Origin: Streptomyces vinaceus
Lineage (GTDB): Bacteria; Actinomycetota; Actinomycetes; Streptomycetales; Streptomycetaceae
Reading direction: 5' to 3'
NCBI RefSeq assembly: GCF_008704935.1
Contig: NZ_CP023692.1
Coordinates: forward strand, 2,179,001-2,243,000
Length of the DNA: 64,000 nt
Below, piece after piece: positions 8,776 to 18,942 of this stretch (its first letter is position 1; every line of letters starts with the position of its first letter). The position numbers were made by a program, and so were the translations under genes. The notes under the pieces were generated by a model. It was not told the DNA's origin, searched no databases, and saw only the letters and a list, made by a program, of their open reading frames with translations.

Positions 8776-10347
8776 TTACTTCATGAACTTCTTGAACTCG
8801 TCCGGAAGGTCGAAGTCCTGGCCGCCCTGGCCACCGCCGGCGGGAAGGCCGAAGGGGCTGCCGGTCGCGGGCGGGGCGCTCTGCGGGCCCTGCTCGCGGC
8901 GGGCGGCGGCCGCCGCCTCCTCTTCCTTGCGCTTCATCGGGTTGCCGCTCTTGCGCTTGCCCTTGGCCTGCTTGATCTGCTTCTTCTGCCGGCCGGGGCC
9001 GCCGCCCATCCCGGGGATGCCCGGCATGCCGGGCATGCCGCCGCCCTGGGCCATGCGGGACATCATCTTGCGGGCCTCGAAGAAGCGCTCGACGAGGTTC
9101 TTGACGGCGCTGACCTCGACGCCGGAGCCCTTGGCGATACGGGCGCGGCGCGAGCCGTTGATGATGTGCGGGTCCTGGCGCTCGGCCGGGGTCATCGACT
9201 TGATGATCGCGGCGGTGCGGTCGACGTCGCGCTCGTCGATGTTGTTGATCTGGTCCTTGATCTGCCCCATGCCGGGGAGCATGCCGAGCAGCTTGGAGAT
9301 GGAGCCCATCTTGCGGACCTGCTCCATCTGGGCCAGGAAGTCGTCGAGCGTGAACTCCTTCGGGCCCTTCTGGAGCTTGGCCGCCATCTTCTCGGCCTCG
9401 GCCTGGCTGAAGGTCTTCTCGGCCTGCTCGATGAGGGTGAGCATGTCACCCATGTCGAGGATCCGGCCCGCCATGCGGTCGGGGTGGAAGGCGTCGAACT
9501 CGTCCAGCTTCTCGCCGTTCGAGGCGAACATGATCTGCTTGCCGGTGACGTGCGCGATGGAGAGCGCGGCACCGCCCCGCGCGTCGCCGTCGAGCTTGGA
9601 GAGCACGACGCCGTCGAAGCCGACGCCGTCGCGGAAGGCCTCGGCGGTGTTGACCGCGTCCTGGCCGATCATGGCGTCGACGACGAAGAGGATCTCGTCG
9701 GGGCTGACGGCGTCGCGGATGTCGGCGGCCTGCTGCATCAGCTCGGCGTCGATGCCGAGGCGGCCGGCGGTGTCGACGATGACGATGTCGTACTGCTTGG
9801 TGCGGGCGTACTCGATGGAGTCCTTGGCCACCTGCACCGGGTCGCCGACGCCGTTGCCGGGGGCGGGCGCGTAGACCGCGACGCCGGCGCGCTCGGCGAC
9901 GACGCTGAGCTGGTTGACGGCGTTGGGGCGCTGGAGGTCGCAGGCGACGAGCAGCGGGGAGTGGCCCTGGCCCTTGAGCCAGAGGCCGAGCTTTCCGGCG
10001 AGGGTGGTCTTACCGGCACCCTGGAGGCCGGCGAGCATGATCACGGTGGGCGCGGTCTTGGCGAAGCGCAGCCGCCGGGTCTCGCCGCCGAGGATCGAGA
10101 CGAGCTCGTCGTTGACGATCTTGAGGACCTGCTGGCCCGGGTTCAGGGCCTTGGAGACCTCTTCGCCGCGGGCGCGCTCCTTGACGTTGGCGATGAAGGA
10201 GCGGACGACGGGGAGGGCGACGTCGGCCTCAAGGAGGGCGATACGGATTTCCCGCGCCGCAGCGTCGATGTCCTGCTCGGAGAGGCGGCCCTTGCCCCGG
10301 AGGGACTTGAAGGTCGCGCTGAGGCGGTCGGAAAGCGTATCGAACAC
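8776..10347 (-). CDS. ffh: Signal recognition particle protein Ffh
   Basis: 523-residue SRP54 GTPase. It binds signal sequences and 4.5S RNA and docks with FtsY, which is encoded at 17579-18799. The GTG start gives VFDTLSDRLSATFKSLRGKG. The N domain is at 1-85. The G domain has G1 GLQGAGKTT (107-115), VDTAGR, and the SKLDGDARGG specificity loop. The M domain is methionine-rich, with a flexible MPGMPGIPGMGGG stretch. The C-terminal 60 residues are a charged and glycine/proline-rich tail. A GAGGAA lies about 12 bases upstream of the start. The gene has its own terminator. Confidence 0.96.
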   Translation of the reverse strand: MFDTLSDRLSATFKSLRGKGRLSEQDIDAAAREIRIALLEADVALPVVRSFIANVKERARGEEVSKALNPGQQVLKIVNDELVSILGGETRRLRFAKTAPTVIMLAGLQGAGKTTLAGKLGLWLKGQGHSPLLVACDLQRPNAVNQLSVVAERAGVAVYAPAPGNGVGDPVQVAKDSIEYARTKQYDIVIVDTAGRLGIDAELMQQAADIRDAVSPDEILFVVDAMIGQDAVNTAEAFRDGVGFDGVVLSKLDGDARGGAALSIAHVTGKQIMFASNGEKLDEFDAFHPDRMAGRILDMGDMLTLIEQAEKTFSQAEAEKMAAKLQKGPKEFTLDDFLAQMEQVRKMGSISKLLGMLPGMGQIKDQINNIDERDVDRTAAIIKSMTPAERQDPHIINGSRRARIAKGSGVEVSAVKNLVERFFEARKMMSRMAQGGGMPGMPGIPGMGGGPGRQKKQIKQAKGKRKSGNPMKRKEEEAAAAARREQGPQSAPPATGSPFGLPAGGGQGGQDFDLPDEFKKFMK

Positions 10348-10454
10348 GGTGGTCGCGATTCCTCGGGTCGGGGGCGTGTGGTCGCCCCCCAGGGTATCGG
10401 GCCCTCCCCCTGTCCGGGGACCCGCCCGTTCCCGGACAGGGCGGGGCCTTCGGG

Positions 10455-12893
10455 TCAGCGCAGGGCGGCCTCCAGCGCGGCGGCCAGGGCCGTGGCCGCG
10501 GCGGGCGGCAGCGGTTTGCCGTCGGGGTCGACCACGTACAGGGAGTCGACCGCGTTGGCGCCCAGCGTCGAGACGTGCGCGCTGCGCACCCGTACTCCGC
10601 GGGCCTCCAGCGCGCGCCCGATCCGGTGCAGGAGGCCCACCGCGTCCGGGGCCCGCACCTCCAGGACCGTCGCCAGCGAGGAGACCTCCGGGACCACGGT
10701 GATCCGGGGCGGCGGCGGGACCACCCCGCGCCGCCGCGGGTACGCCGCCTCGCGGTCGGCCAGCTTCGCCGGGACGTCCAGCGAGCCGTCCAGCGCCCGG
10801 ATCAGGTCCGTGCGCAGCCGCGCCGCCTCCGGCAGTGACCCGTACTCCGCGGCCACCCTCCACCGCAGGACCAGTACCTCGCCGGCCAGGTCCGCCAGCT
10901 CCAGCGAGCGCAGGTCCGCGGCCCGGACCGTCAGCCGGTGCAGGGCCAGTACGCCGGCCACCGCCGGGAGGACCCCCGGCTGGTCCGGGACCGCCACGAC
11001 CAGCTCGACGCCGACGGCGTCGTCCTCCTCCGGGCGCGCGTGCAGCGCCAGGACCGGCTCCCCGGTGCGCAGCGCCTCCACGGCGAGGCGCTCCTGTTCG
11101 GTCGTGGGGATGGCCTGCTCCGCCGGGACCGGCGGCGCCCCCCGCAGCACGGAGGCGACCCGGGCCACCAGGTCCGCCACCAGCGAGCCCCGCCAGGTGC
11201 TCCACGCGGCCGGACCGGTGGCCAGCGCGTCCGCCTCGGTCAGCGCGTGCAGGATCTCCAGGGTGCCGGTCGATCCCACGGCCTCGGCGACGGCGCGGAC
11301 CGTCGCCGGGTCGTCGAGGTCGCGCCGCGTCGCGGTCTCGATCAGCAGCAGGTGGTGCCGTACGAGCACGCCGAGCACGGCGGCGTCCCGCTCGTCGAAG
11401 CCCACGCGTACGGCCACGTCGTGGGCGATGGTCTCCCCCGCCACCGAGTGGTCCCCCGGCCAGCCCTTGCCGATGTCGTGAAGCAGCGCGGCCATCAGCA
11501 GCAGGTCGGGCCGGCCGACCCGGCGGGTCAGGGCGGAGGCCCGTACCGCCGTCTCCACCAGGTGCCGGTCCACGGTCCAGGTGTGCACGGGATTGCGCTG
11601 CGGCCGGCACCGGACGCGCTCCCAGTCGGGCAGCAGCCGCGTGATCAGCCCCTCGGCCTCCAGGGCCTCCCAGACCGCGACCGTCGGCTCCCCCGCCCCC
11701 AGCAGGGTCAGCAGCTGCTCCCGGGCCTCGGCCGGCCACGGCACGGGCAGCGGCTTCGCCTGCGCCGCGATCCGTCGTACGGCGTGCAGCGAGACGGGCA
11801 GACCGGCCTGCGCGGCCGCCGCCCCGAAGCGCAGCGCGAGCACCGGATCCCGGTCGGGCCGGGCGGCCAGCGCCAGGACGGCCTCGCCGTCGGACTCCAC
11901 GACCCCCTCGGCGAGCGGAGCCCGCTCGGCCGTGGCCCCGCGCGTGCCCAGCAGCCCGCGCAGCCTGGGCCGGGCCGCCCGGGCCCGCAGGACCCGTCCG
12001 ACCTCGCGCCAGGTCACGTCGCCGGCGTAGGCGATGACCCGGGCGGCCTCGTAGACCTCGCGCAGCAGGGCGTCCGCGTCGAGCAGGCCCAGCCGGGCGG
12101 CGACCTGGTCCTGTTCCTGGAGCGCGAGCCGGTCGGTGGCCCGGCCGGTGACCAGGTGCAGGGCGTCCCGCGCGTCCAGCAGCCGCCGCCGGGCCTCGGC
12201 CAGCCCCTCGCGCGGGGCGTCGGCCAGCCAGGACGCGGCGACCGCCCGCAGCGCGGTGGCGTCGCGGAGCCCGCCGCGGGCCTCCTTGAGGTCGGGTTCC
12301 AGCAGGAAGCGCAGCTCCCCGGCCCGCTCGGCGCGCTCCCGGCACAGCTCGTGCAGCTGCGGGAGCCGCTTGGCGGCCTGGTTGCGCCAGTCGGCCAGCA
12401 CCGAGGTGCGCAGGCCCGCGAGCAGGCCCGCGTCTCCGGCGACGGGCCGCGCGTCCAGCAGCCCCAGGTGCACCTTGAGGTCCTCGGCGGCGGTCTTGCG
12501 GGCCTCGGCCGGGGTGCGCACCGAGTGGTCGAGGGCCACGCCCAGGTCCCACACGGGGTACCAGACGCGGTCGGCCAGCGCGCTCAGTGCCCGCGGCTCG
12601 GCCTTGCCGTCGTGGAGCAGCAGCAGGTCGAGGTCGCTGCGGGGGGAGAGTTCGGCGCGCCCGTAGCCGCCGACGGCGACGAGGGCGGCCCCCCGTACGC
12701 CGCTCTCCCGCAGGGCCGTGGTGAACAGGGCGTTCAGCCAGCCGTCGGTCAGCCCCGCCAGCGCGGAACGCCGCGAAGGCCCGGACCGCGACTCCTCCTG
12801 GAGGAGTCGCAGCCGGGCCGCGGCGTACCCGCCGGGTACCGGGGCGGACGGTTCGTCGGAATCACCCGTCATGGTCTCTTCGACGCTCGTCAC
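10455..12893 (-). CDS. glnD: PII nucleotidyltransferase/removing enzyme GlnD
   Basis: 812 residues. It modifies and de-modifies the PII protein GlnK in response to nitrogen status. In S. coelicolor the modification is adenylylation rather than uridylylation (established work on GlnD/GlnK). The GTG giving VTSVEETMTG has GGGAG seven bases upstream; an internal ATG seven codons later is a weaker choice. The nucleotidyltransferase motif GGYGRAELSPRSDLDLL is at 75-91. The HD-domain motif LLHDIGKGWPGDHS is near 470. Two C-terminal ACT domains follow (about 690 onward) for glutamine sensing. It is the third gene after amtB and glnK, 17 bp behind glnK. Confidence 0.95.
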   Translation of the reverse strand: MTSVEETMTGDSDEPSAPVPGGYAAARLRLLQEESRSGPSRRSALAGLTDGWLNALFTTALRESGVRGAALVAVGGYGRAELSPRSDLDLLLLHDGKAEPRALSALADRVWYPVWDLGVALDHSVRTPAEARKTAAEDLKVHLGLLDARPVAGDAGLLAGLRTSVLADWRNQAAKRLPQLHELCRERAERAGELRFLLEPDLKEARGGLRDATALRAVAASWLADAPREGLAEARRRLLDARDALHLVTGRATDRLALQEQDQVAARLGLLDADALLREVYEAARVIAYAGDVTWREVGRVLRARAARPRLRGLLGTRGATAERAPLAEGVVESDGEAVLALAARPDRDPVLALRFGAAAAQAGLPVSLHAVRRIAAQAKPLPVPWPAEAREQLLTLLGAGEPTVAVWEALEAEGLITRLLPDWERVRCRPQRNPVHTWTVDRHLVETAVRASALTRRVGRPDLLLMAALLHDIGKGWPGDHSVAGETIAHDVAVRVGFDERDAAVLGVLVRHHLLLIETATRRDLDDPATVRAVAEAVGSTGTLEILHALTEADALATGPAAWSTWRGSLVADLVARVASVLRGAPPVPAEQAIPTTEQERLAVEALRTGEPVLALHARPEEDDAVGVELVVAVPDQPGVLPAVAGVLALHRLTVRAADLRSLELADLAGEVLVLRWRVAAEYGSLPEAARLRTDLIRALDGSLDVPAKLADREAAYPRRRGVVPPPPRITVVPEVSSLATVLEVRAPDAVGLLHRIGRALEARGVRVRSAHVSTLGANAVDSLYVVDPDGKPLPPAAATALAAALEAALR

Positions 12894-12910
12894 CCAGGAG
12901 CTCCCGTCGC

Positions 12911-14592
<1,682 letters not shown>

Positions 14593-14906
14593 CGGCGTCT
14601 CCTCGTCGTCGGTACGTTCGCGTGCGGGCGATCGTGAAAACCTGAGCGGCGCAAGGCGTAAGGCCGGGGGGTGGGGGCCTGGGGGCTGGCCGGTTATTGG
14701 CCCTGAGATTCGCGCAGGCCGGTTTCCGGCGGCGCCGCTGGGTGTTTCGCAGCCGTGACGAAGAGGTCGGCTGTGTTACGCGTCCATGAACGGGACCGGG
14801 ACGCGAGCCGGCCGCGGCAGTACCCGGGAGACCTGGCTGGGGGAGCCTGATCGGGCTTCACGGGGTGACTGCCGCGGCCGGGGCCTTCGGGGCGGCCGCG
14901 GGGCCG
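14593..14906. other. amtB upstream region
   Basis: This 314-base gap between amtB and nsdA (both minus) holds the GlnR box at 14722-14759. I see no open frame with coding character. It would also contain the nsdA transcript end, but I could not pick out a convincing hairpin. Confidence 0.7.
14722..14759 (-). promoter_or_regulatory. GlnR box upstream of amtB
   Basis: Read on the minus strand: GTCAC-n6-GAAAC-n6-CGGCG-n6-GAAAC. The actinobacterial GlnR consensus is gTnAC-n6-GaAAC-n6-GTnAC-n6-GAAAC. Three of the four half-sites match; the third is degenerate. The 22-bp periodicity is exact. It sits 130 bp upstream of the amtB ATG, where the activator GlnR binds in S. coelicolor. The assignment is by pattern only. 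Confidence 0.85.
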
Positions 14907-16430
14907 TCAGACGGCCTCCGCGGCCTCGGGGAGCCGGGAGGCGAGCTCGTCGGTCAGCCGGACCACGTCGGCGACGTCGCCGTACTCACGGGCGGCAGTG
15001 TCGACGGTCTTGCGGATCCGCGTGTTGACCCGTTCCGAGCGCACCTTTTGCGCCACCTTCAGCGCGCGGTCGACGAGGACGACGGCCTGCTCGGGCTCGC
15101 GCCGGAGCAGGTGCACGGTGGCCATGCCGATCAGGTTGAGGCCGTAGGAGCGCTGGTGCTCCTCGTCCTTCTCGAAGAGGTCCACGGCCCGCTGCATCAC
15201 GGGTTCGGCGAGCGAGGCGTACATGGGGCTGCGCCCCGCCACGTACGCCAGGTCGCGGTACGAGTGGGAGTTCTCGCCGTTGAGCTCGGCCTCGGAGAAG
15301 AACCGGATCCAGTCGGGCTCGGGCTCGCCGCCGAAGTCGACGTCGGAGAAGGTGTCCTCGGCCATCCGGACGGCGCGCTTGCAGCGGCTGGGCTGGCCCA
15401 TGTTGGCGTAGGCGCGGGCCTCCATCGCATACAGCATGGCCTGGGTGCGCGGGCCGGCGCAGTCGCGGCTGCCGTACTGCGCGAGGTGGATGAGTTCCAG
15501 GGCGTCCTCGGGGCGGCCGAGGTGGATCATCTGGCGGCTCATGCTGGAGAGGATGTACGAGCCGAGCGGCTTGTCCCCGCCCTCCTTGGCGGCGTGCAGC
15601 GCGAGGACGAAGTACTTCTGCGCGGTGGGGTGCAGGCCGATGTCGTAGCTCATCCAGCCGGCCAGTTCGGCGAGCTCCGCCGCGACCTTGAACAGGCGGC
15701 GCATGACGGGGGCCGGATGGTTCTCCTGGAGCAGGTCGGTGACCTCGTGCAGCTGGCCCACGACGGCCTTGCGGCGCAGTCCGCCGCCGCACTGGGCGTC
15801 CCACTGGCGGAACATGACGGTGGTGGCTTCGAGGAGGCCGAGTTCCGGTTCGGAGAGCCGGGGCGGGCGGTGGCCGCTGAGGGCGCCGGGCGCGCCCGCC
15901 TCGCGGGGGCCCGGGTCGGCGGCGGTGACCGGGACGAGCCAGCGCTGCATGGGCTCGATGAGGGCGGGGCCGGCGGAGAGGGCGAGGGAGGTCCCCAGGA
16001 AGCCCCGGCGGGCCAGCATCAGGTCACTGCGGGAGAACTCACCGAGCAGTTCGACGGTCTGCGGCCCGGCCCAGGGCAGGTCGACGCCGGAGACGGAGGG
16101 CGTCTGGTGGGCGGTGCGCAGCCCGAGCTGCTCGATGGCGACGACGGAGCCGAAGCGCTCGGAGAACAGCTCGGACAGGATCCGCGGGACGGGCTCGCGG
16201 GGCTGCTCGCCGTCGAGCCAGCGGCGCACCCGGGAGGTGTCGGTGCTGATGTGGTGGGCGCCCATCTGCCGGGCGCGCCGGTTCACCTGGCGGGCGAGCT
16301 CGCCCTTCGACCAGCCGCTGCGGACGAACCAGGAGGTCAGTTGCTCGTTGCGGGCCGCGGAGCCCTGGACCTCCGGCTCCGCGCTCGTTCCGCTTGCGCC
16401 GTTGCCGCTCACTGGAACGCCCCCATCCAC
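14907..16430 (-). CDS. nsdA: Differentiation regulator NsdA, TPR-like
   Basis: 507 residues. In S. coelicolor NsdA is a negative regulator of sporulation and antibiotic production. It has no classical DNA-binding domain annotation, but the N-terminal part (LTSWFVRSGWSKGELARQVN, about 31-50) looks helix-turn-helix-like. A long alpha-helical tetratricopeptide-like array runs from about 180 to the end, with repeats such as KYFVLALHAAKEGGDKPLG and RAYANMGQPSRCKRAVRMAE. The ATG at 16430 has GAGG eight bases upstream. A GTG six codons later is also possible. Identification rests on family resemblance and position next to amtB. Confidence 0.88.
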   Translation of the reverse strand: MDGGVPVSGNGASGTSAEPEVQGSAARNEQLTSWFVRSGWSKGELARQVNRRARQMGAHHISTDTSRVRRWLDGEQPREPVPRILSELFSERFGSVVAIEQLGLRTAHQTPSVSGVDLPWAGPQTVELLGEFSRSDLMLARRGFLGTSLALSAGPALIEPMQRWLVPVTAADPGPREAGAPGALSGHRPPRLSEPELGLLEATTVMFRQWDAQCGGGLRRKAVVGQLHEVTDLLQENHPAPVMRRLFKVAAELAELAGWMSYDIGLHPTAQKYFVLALHAAKEGGDKPLGSYILSSMSRQMIHLGRPEDALELIHLAQYGSRDCAGPRTQAMLYAMEARAYANMGQPSRCKRAVRMAEDTFSDVDFGGEPEPDWIRFFSEAELNGENSHSYRDLAYVAGRSPMYASLAEPVMQRAVDLFEKDEEHQRSYGLNLIGMATVHLLRREPEQAVVLVDRALKVAQKVRSERVNTRIRKTVDTAAREYGDVADVVRLTDELASRLPEAAEAV

Positions 16431-16814
16431 TCAGCCTCTTCACACGAAACCCTGGCTGGAACGGCGAGCGCCGCCACGGACCTTCACAGGTCCTCCACAC
16501 GTTGCCTCCGGCATAACCACGGACGGCCCGCCTTCGGGGTTTGGTGCACTGAAAGTAATCCTACGATCACCCCCTCGGCGAGGTTGATTCCAGAATCGCC
16601 ACCATTCGCCACCCCTTTGAATGAACTAGCCACCCGCCAGGCGCGATTCACTTGACACCGAGGCGAAAACGATCGGATGGACGGGAGTGCGGCGGGGGCG
16701 CGCGCGGCGAGGAGTGCGCCGGGCAGCCACTCCGGGCACCGGGTTCGCCCCGGGCCCCGCATCCCGTCCCGCCGTCGTCGTAACCACCTGCGCGTCCGAC
16801 CCGTTGGAGGGAGC
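16431..16814. other. Divergent intergenic region nsdA / Prim-Pol gene
   Basis: 384 bases with a lower-GC centre. On the plus strand TTGACA at 16652-16657 is a good -35, but the -10 seventeen bases later (GGATGG) is poor. On the minus strand TAGGAT near 16562 could serve nsdA. I see no open frame or repeat worth calling. Confidence 0.45.
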
Positions 16815-17489
16815 ATGGGCATGGGCTTCACGATCGGCGGCAGCCGCAGCACCAAGGAGTTCCGTTCCGGCACGCGTCGCCGCGGCCGGACGTCGGAGTG
16901 CACGGCCGTCGCGGAGTACACCGGACTATGGGGCTGGGACGTGGTCCCCGGCGCCCGCGCCGCGGCCCCCGCCCGCGGCTGCTCCTGCGGTCATACGAAT
17001 TGCACCGCACCGGGGGCGCATCCGCTGCCCCTCGCTCCGACCGTCCCGGCCGGCGCCACCCTCGACGAGGTCACCGAAGCCTGGAGCGGGTACCCCGGCG
17101 CGGCGGTCCTGCTCCCCGTCGGCCGCACCTTCGACGTCATCGAGGTCTCGCAGGAGGCCGGGCGCCGGGCGCTGGTCCGGCTGGAGCGGATGGGCCTGCC
17201 GCTCGGGCCGGTCACCGCGACCCCGGACGGCCGGGCCCAGTTCTTCGTCGCCCCGGGCGCGGCCGCCGAGCTGCCGCAGCTGCTGTACCGGATGGGCTGG
17301 GACGACGCCGACCTCGACCTGCGCGCCCTGGGATCCGGGGCCTTCCTGACGGCCCCGCCCTCCGACCACGCGGGGCTGGGCCCGGTCGGCTGGCTGCGCC
17401 CGCCCGCCCTGGACTCCGCGGGCGGCCCGCCGCAGGCCCGGCTGCTGCTCGGCACCCTCGCGTACATCTGCCACCGGCTGCGGCGCTAG
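16815..17489 (+). CDS. Prim-Pol-fold protein, probably catalytically inactive
   Basis: 224 residues from an ATG four bases after GGAGGGAGC. It has the layout of the N-terminal bifunctional DNA primase/polymerase domain: WGWDVVPGARA, a cysteine knuckle GCSCGHTNCTAPGAHPL (about 54-70), and a central beta strand. Where active members have an hDhD metal-binding strand, this protein has FDVIEVSQEAG, so the acidic pair is lost. PSDHAGLGPVGWLRPP lies near the end. It is stand-alone, without a helicase. It is divergent from nsdA and convergent with ftsY. Family membership is likely; loss of catalysis is inference. Confidence 0.75.
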   Translation: MGMGFTIGGSRSTKEFRSGTRRRGRTSECTAVAEYTGLWGWDVVPGARAAAPARGCSCGHTNCTAPGAHPLPLAPTVPAGATLDEVTEAWSGYPGAAVLLPVGRTFDVIEVSQEAGRRALVRLERMGLPLGPVTATPDGRAQFFVAPGAAAELPQLLYRMGWDDADLDLRALGSGAFLTAPPSDHAGLGPVGWLRPPALDSAGGPPQARLLLGTLAYICHRLRR

Positions 17490-17518
17490 TACGCGCCCTT
17501 ACGACGGCGCCCGTGCGT

Positions 17519-17564
17519 ACGACGGCGCCCCCGGGTTCCGGCCGGAACGCGGGGGCGCCGTCGT
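17519..17564. terminator. Bidirectional terminator Prim-Pol gene / ftsY
   Basis: ACGACGGCGCCCCCGGGTTCC (17519-17539, 21 bases) pairs with 17544-17564 with a single mismatch around a four-base GGCC loop. Upstream, ACGACGGCGCCC is repeated once at 17501-17512, so two alternative left arms exist. Both genes converge on it. Confidence 0.85.
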
Positions 17565-17578
17565 GCGTACGGACTCGC

Positions 17579-18799
17579 TCAGTCGCCGATCAGGGCGTCC
17601 ACGAACGCCTCCGGCTCGAACGGGGCCAGGTCGTCGGCGCCCTCGCCGAGGCCGATGAGCTTGACCGGGACGCCGAGCTCGCGCTGGACGGCGACGACGA
17701 TGCCGCCCTTGGCGGTGCCGTCGAGCTTGGTGAGCACGATGCCGGTGATGTCCACGACCTCGGCGAAGACGCGGGCCTGGGTCAGGCCGTTCTGACCGGT
17801 GGTGGCGTCGAGGACGAGCAGGACCTCGTCCAGCGGGCCGTGCTTCTCCACGACGCGCTTGACCTTGCCGAGCTCGTCCATGAGGCCGGTCTTGGTGTGG
17901 AGGCGGCCGGCAGTGTCGATGAGCACCACGTCGGCACCCTCGGCGATGCCCTCCTTGACCGCGTCGTAGGCGATCGAGGCCGGGTCCCCGCCCTCGGGGC
18001 CGCGGACCGTACGGGCGCCCACGCGGTCGCCCCAGGTCTGGAGCTGGTCGGCGGCGGCGGCGCGGAAGGTGTCGGCCGCGCCGAGCACCACGGAGCGGCC
18101 GTCGGCGACGAGCACGCGGGCCAGCTTGCCGGTGGTGGTGGTCTTGCCAGTGCCGTTGACGCCGACGACCATCACGACGCCCGGGGTGTCGGTGCCGCTC
18201 TCCGTCTTCACGGCGCGGTCGAAGTCGGTGCCGACCAGGGTCAGCAGCTCCTCCTTGAGCAGGGTGCGCAGGTCCGCGGGGGTGCGGGTGCCGAGCACCT
18301 TGACCCGCTCGCGGAGCCGGTCCACGAGTTCCTGCGTCGGTACGACACCGACGTCGGCGATCAGGAGGGTCTCCTCGATCTCCTCCCAGGTGTCCTCGTC
18401 GAGGTGCTCCCGCGAGAGCAGCGTGAGCAGCCCCTTGCCGAGCGAGTTCTGCGACCGGGCGAGGCGGGCGCGCAGTCGGACGAGGCGGCCGGCGGTGGGC
18501 TCGGGCACCTCGATCTCGGGGGCGGCCGGTGCCTCGGGCTCGGCGACGACGGCGGGTGCCTCGGGAGCCGCAGCCTCCGCTTCGGGGAGGACGACCTCCT
18601 CGATCGTGCGGCGGGGCTCTTCCGCCGTCTCTACGGCGTCCTCCCCCACCTGCGGTTCGGCGGGCGGGGCAGTGATGGTCGGCGTGCTCGGCGGTGCCGG
18701 GGGCGGCAGCTGCTTCTTCTTGCGGCTGCTGACCACGAGCCCGCTGATCGCGCCGACCGCGACCAGGGCGATGACTACAGCAAGGATGAGGATGTCCAT
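17579..18799 (-). CDS. ftsY: SRP receptor FtsY
   Basis: 406 residues from MDILILAVVIAL. An ATG seven codons upstream is in frame but less family-like. Residues 2-24 form a membrane segment, which is unusual for E. coli FtsY but typical of actinobacteria. An acidic, Pro/Ala/Glu-rich linker follows (about 30-105). The NG GTPase domain has GVNGTGKTTT near 208-217, DTFRAAAADQL, VLIDTAGR, and LTKLDGTAKGG. It receives ribosome-nascent chain complexes from Ffh. Confidence 0.96.
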   Translation of the reverse strand: MDILILAVVIALVAVGAISGLVVSSRKKKQLPPPAPPSTPTITAPPAEPQVGEDAVETAEEPRRTIEEVVLPEAEAAAPEAPAVVAEPEAPAAPEIEVPEPTAGRLVRLRARLARSQNSLGKGLLTLLSREHLDEDTWEEIEETLLIADVGVVPTQELVDRLRERVKVLGTRTPADLRTLLKEELLTLVGTDFDRAVKTESGTDTPGVVMVVGVNGTGKTTTTGKLARVLVADGRSVVLGAADTFRAAAADQLQTWGDRVGARTVRGPEGGDPASIAYDAVKEGIAEGADVVLIDTAGRLHTKTGLMDELGKVKRVVEKHGPLDEVLLVLDATTGQNGLTQARVFAEVVDITGIVLTKLDGTAKGGIVVAVQRELGVPVKLIGLGEGADDLAPFEPEAFVDALIGD

Positions 18800-18942
18800 A
18801 ACCCGTCCAGTATCGGCCACGGCGGCCCCGGACCCCGGACTCCTGCGGTTCCGGCCGGGCCGTAAGGCTCCATTTGTGGACTTCGCAGCACATCTACGAT
18901 GATGGGCGACTTACCCGTACACCCTGCCCACCGGAGTACCGC

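Noticed and set aside
8740..11481. Long plus-strand frame opposite ffh and glnD
   Set aside because: ffh and glnD on the minus strand carry clear GTPase, nucleotidyltransferase and ACT motifs.
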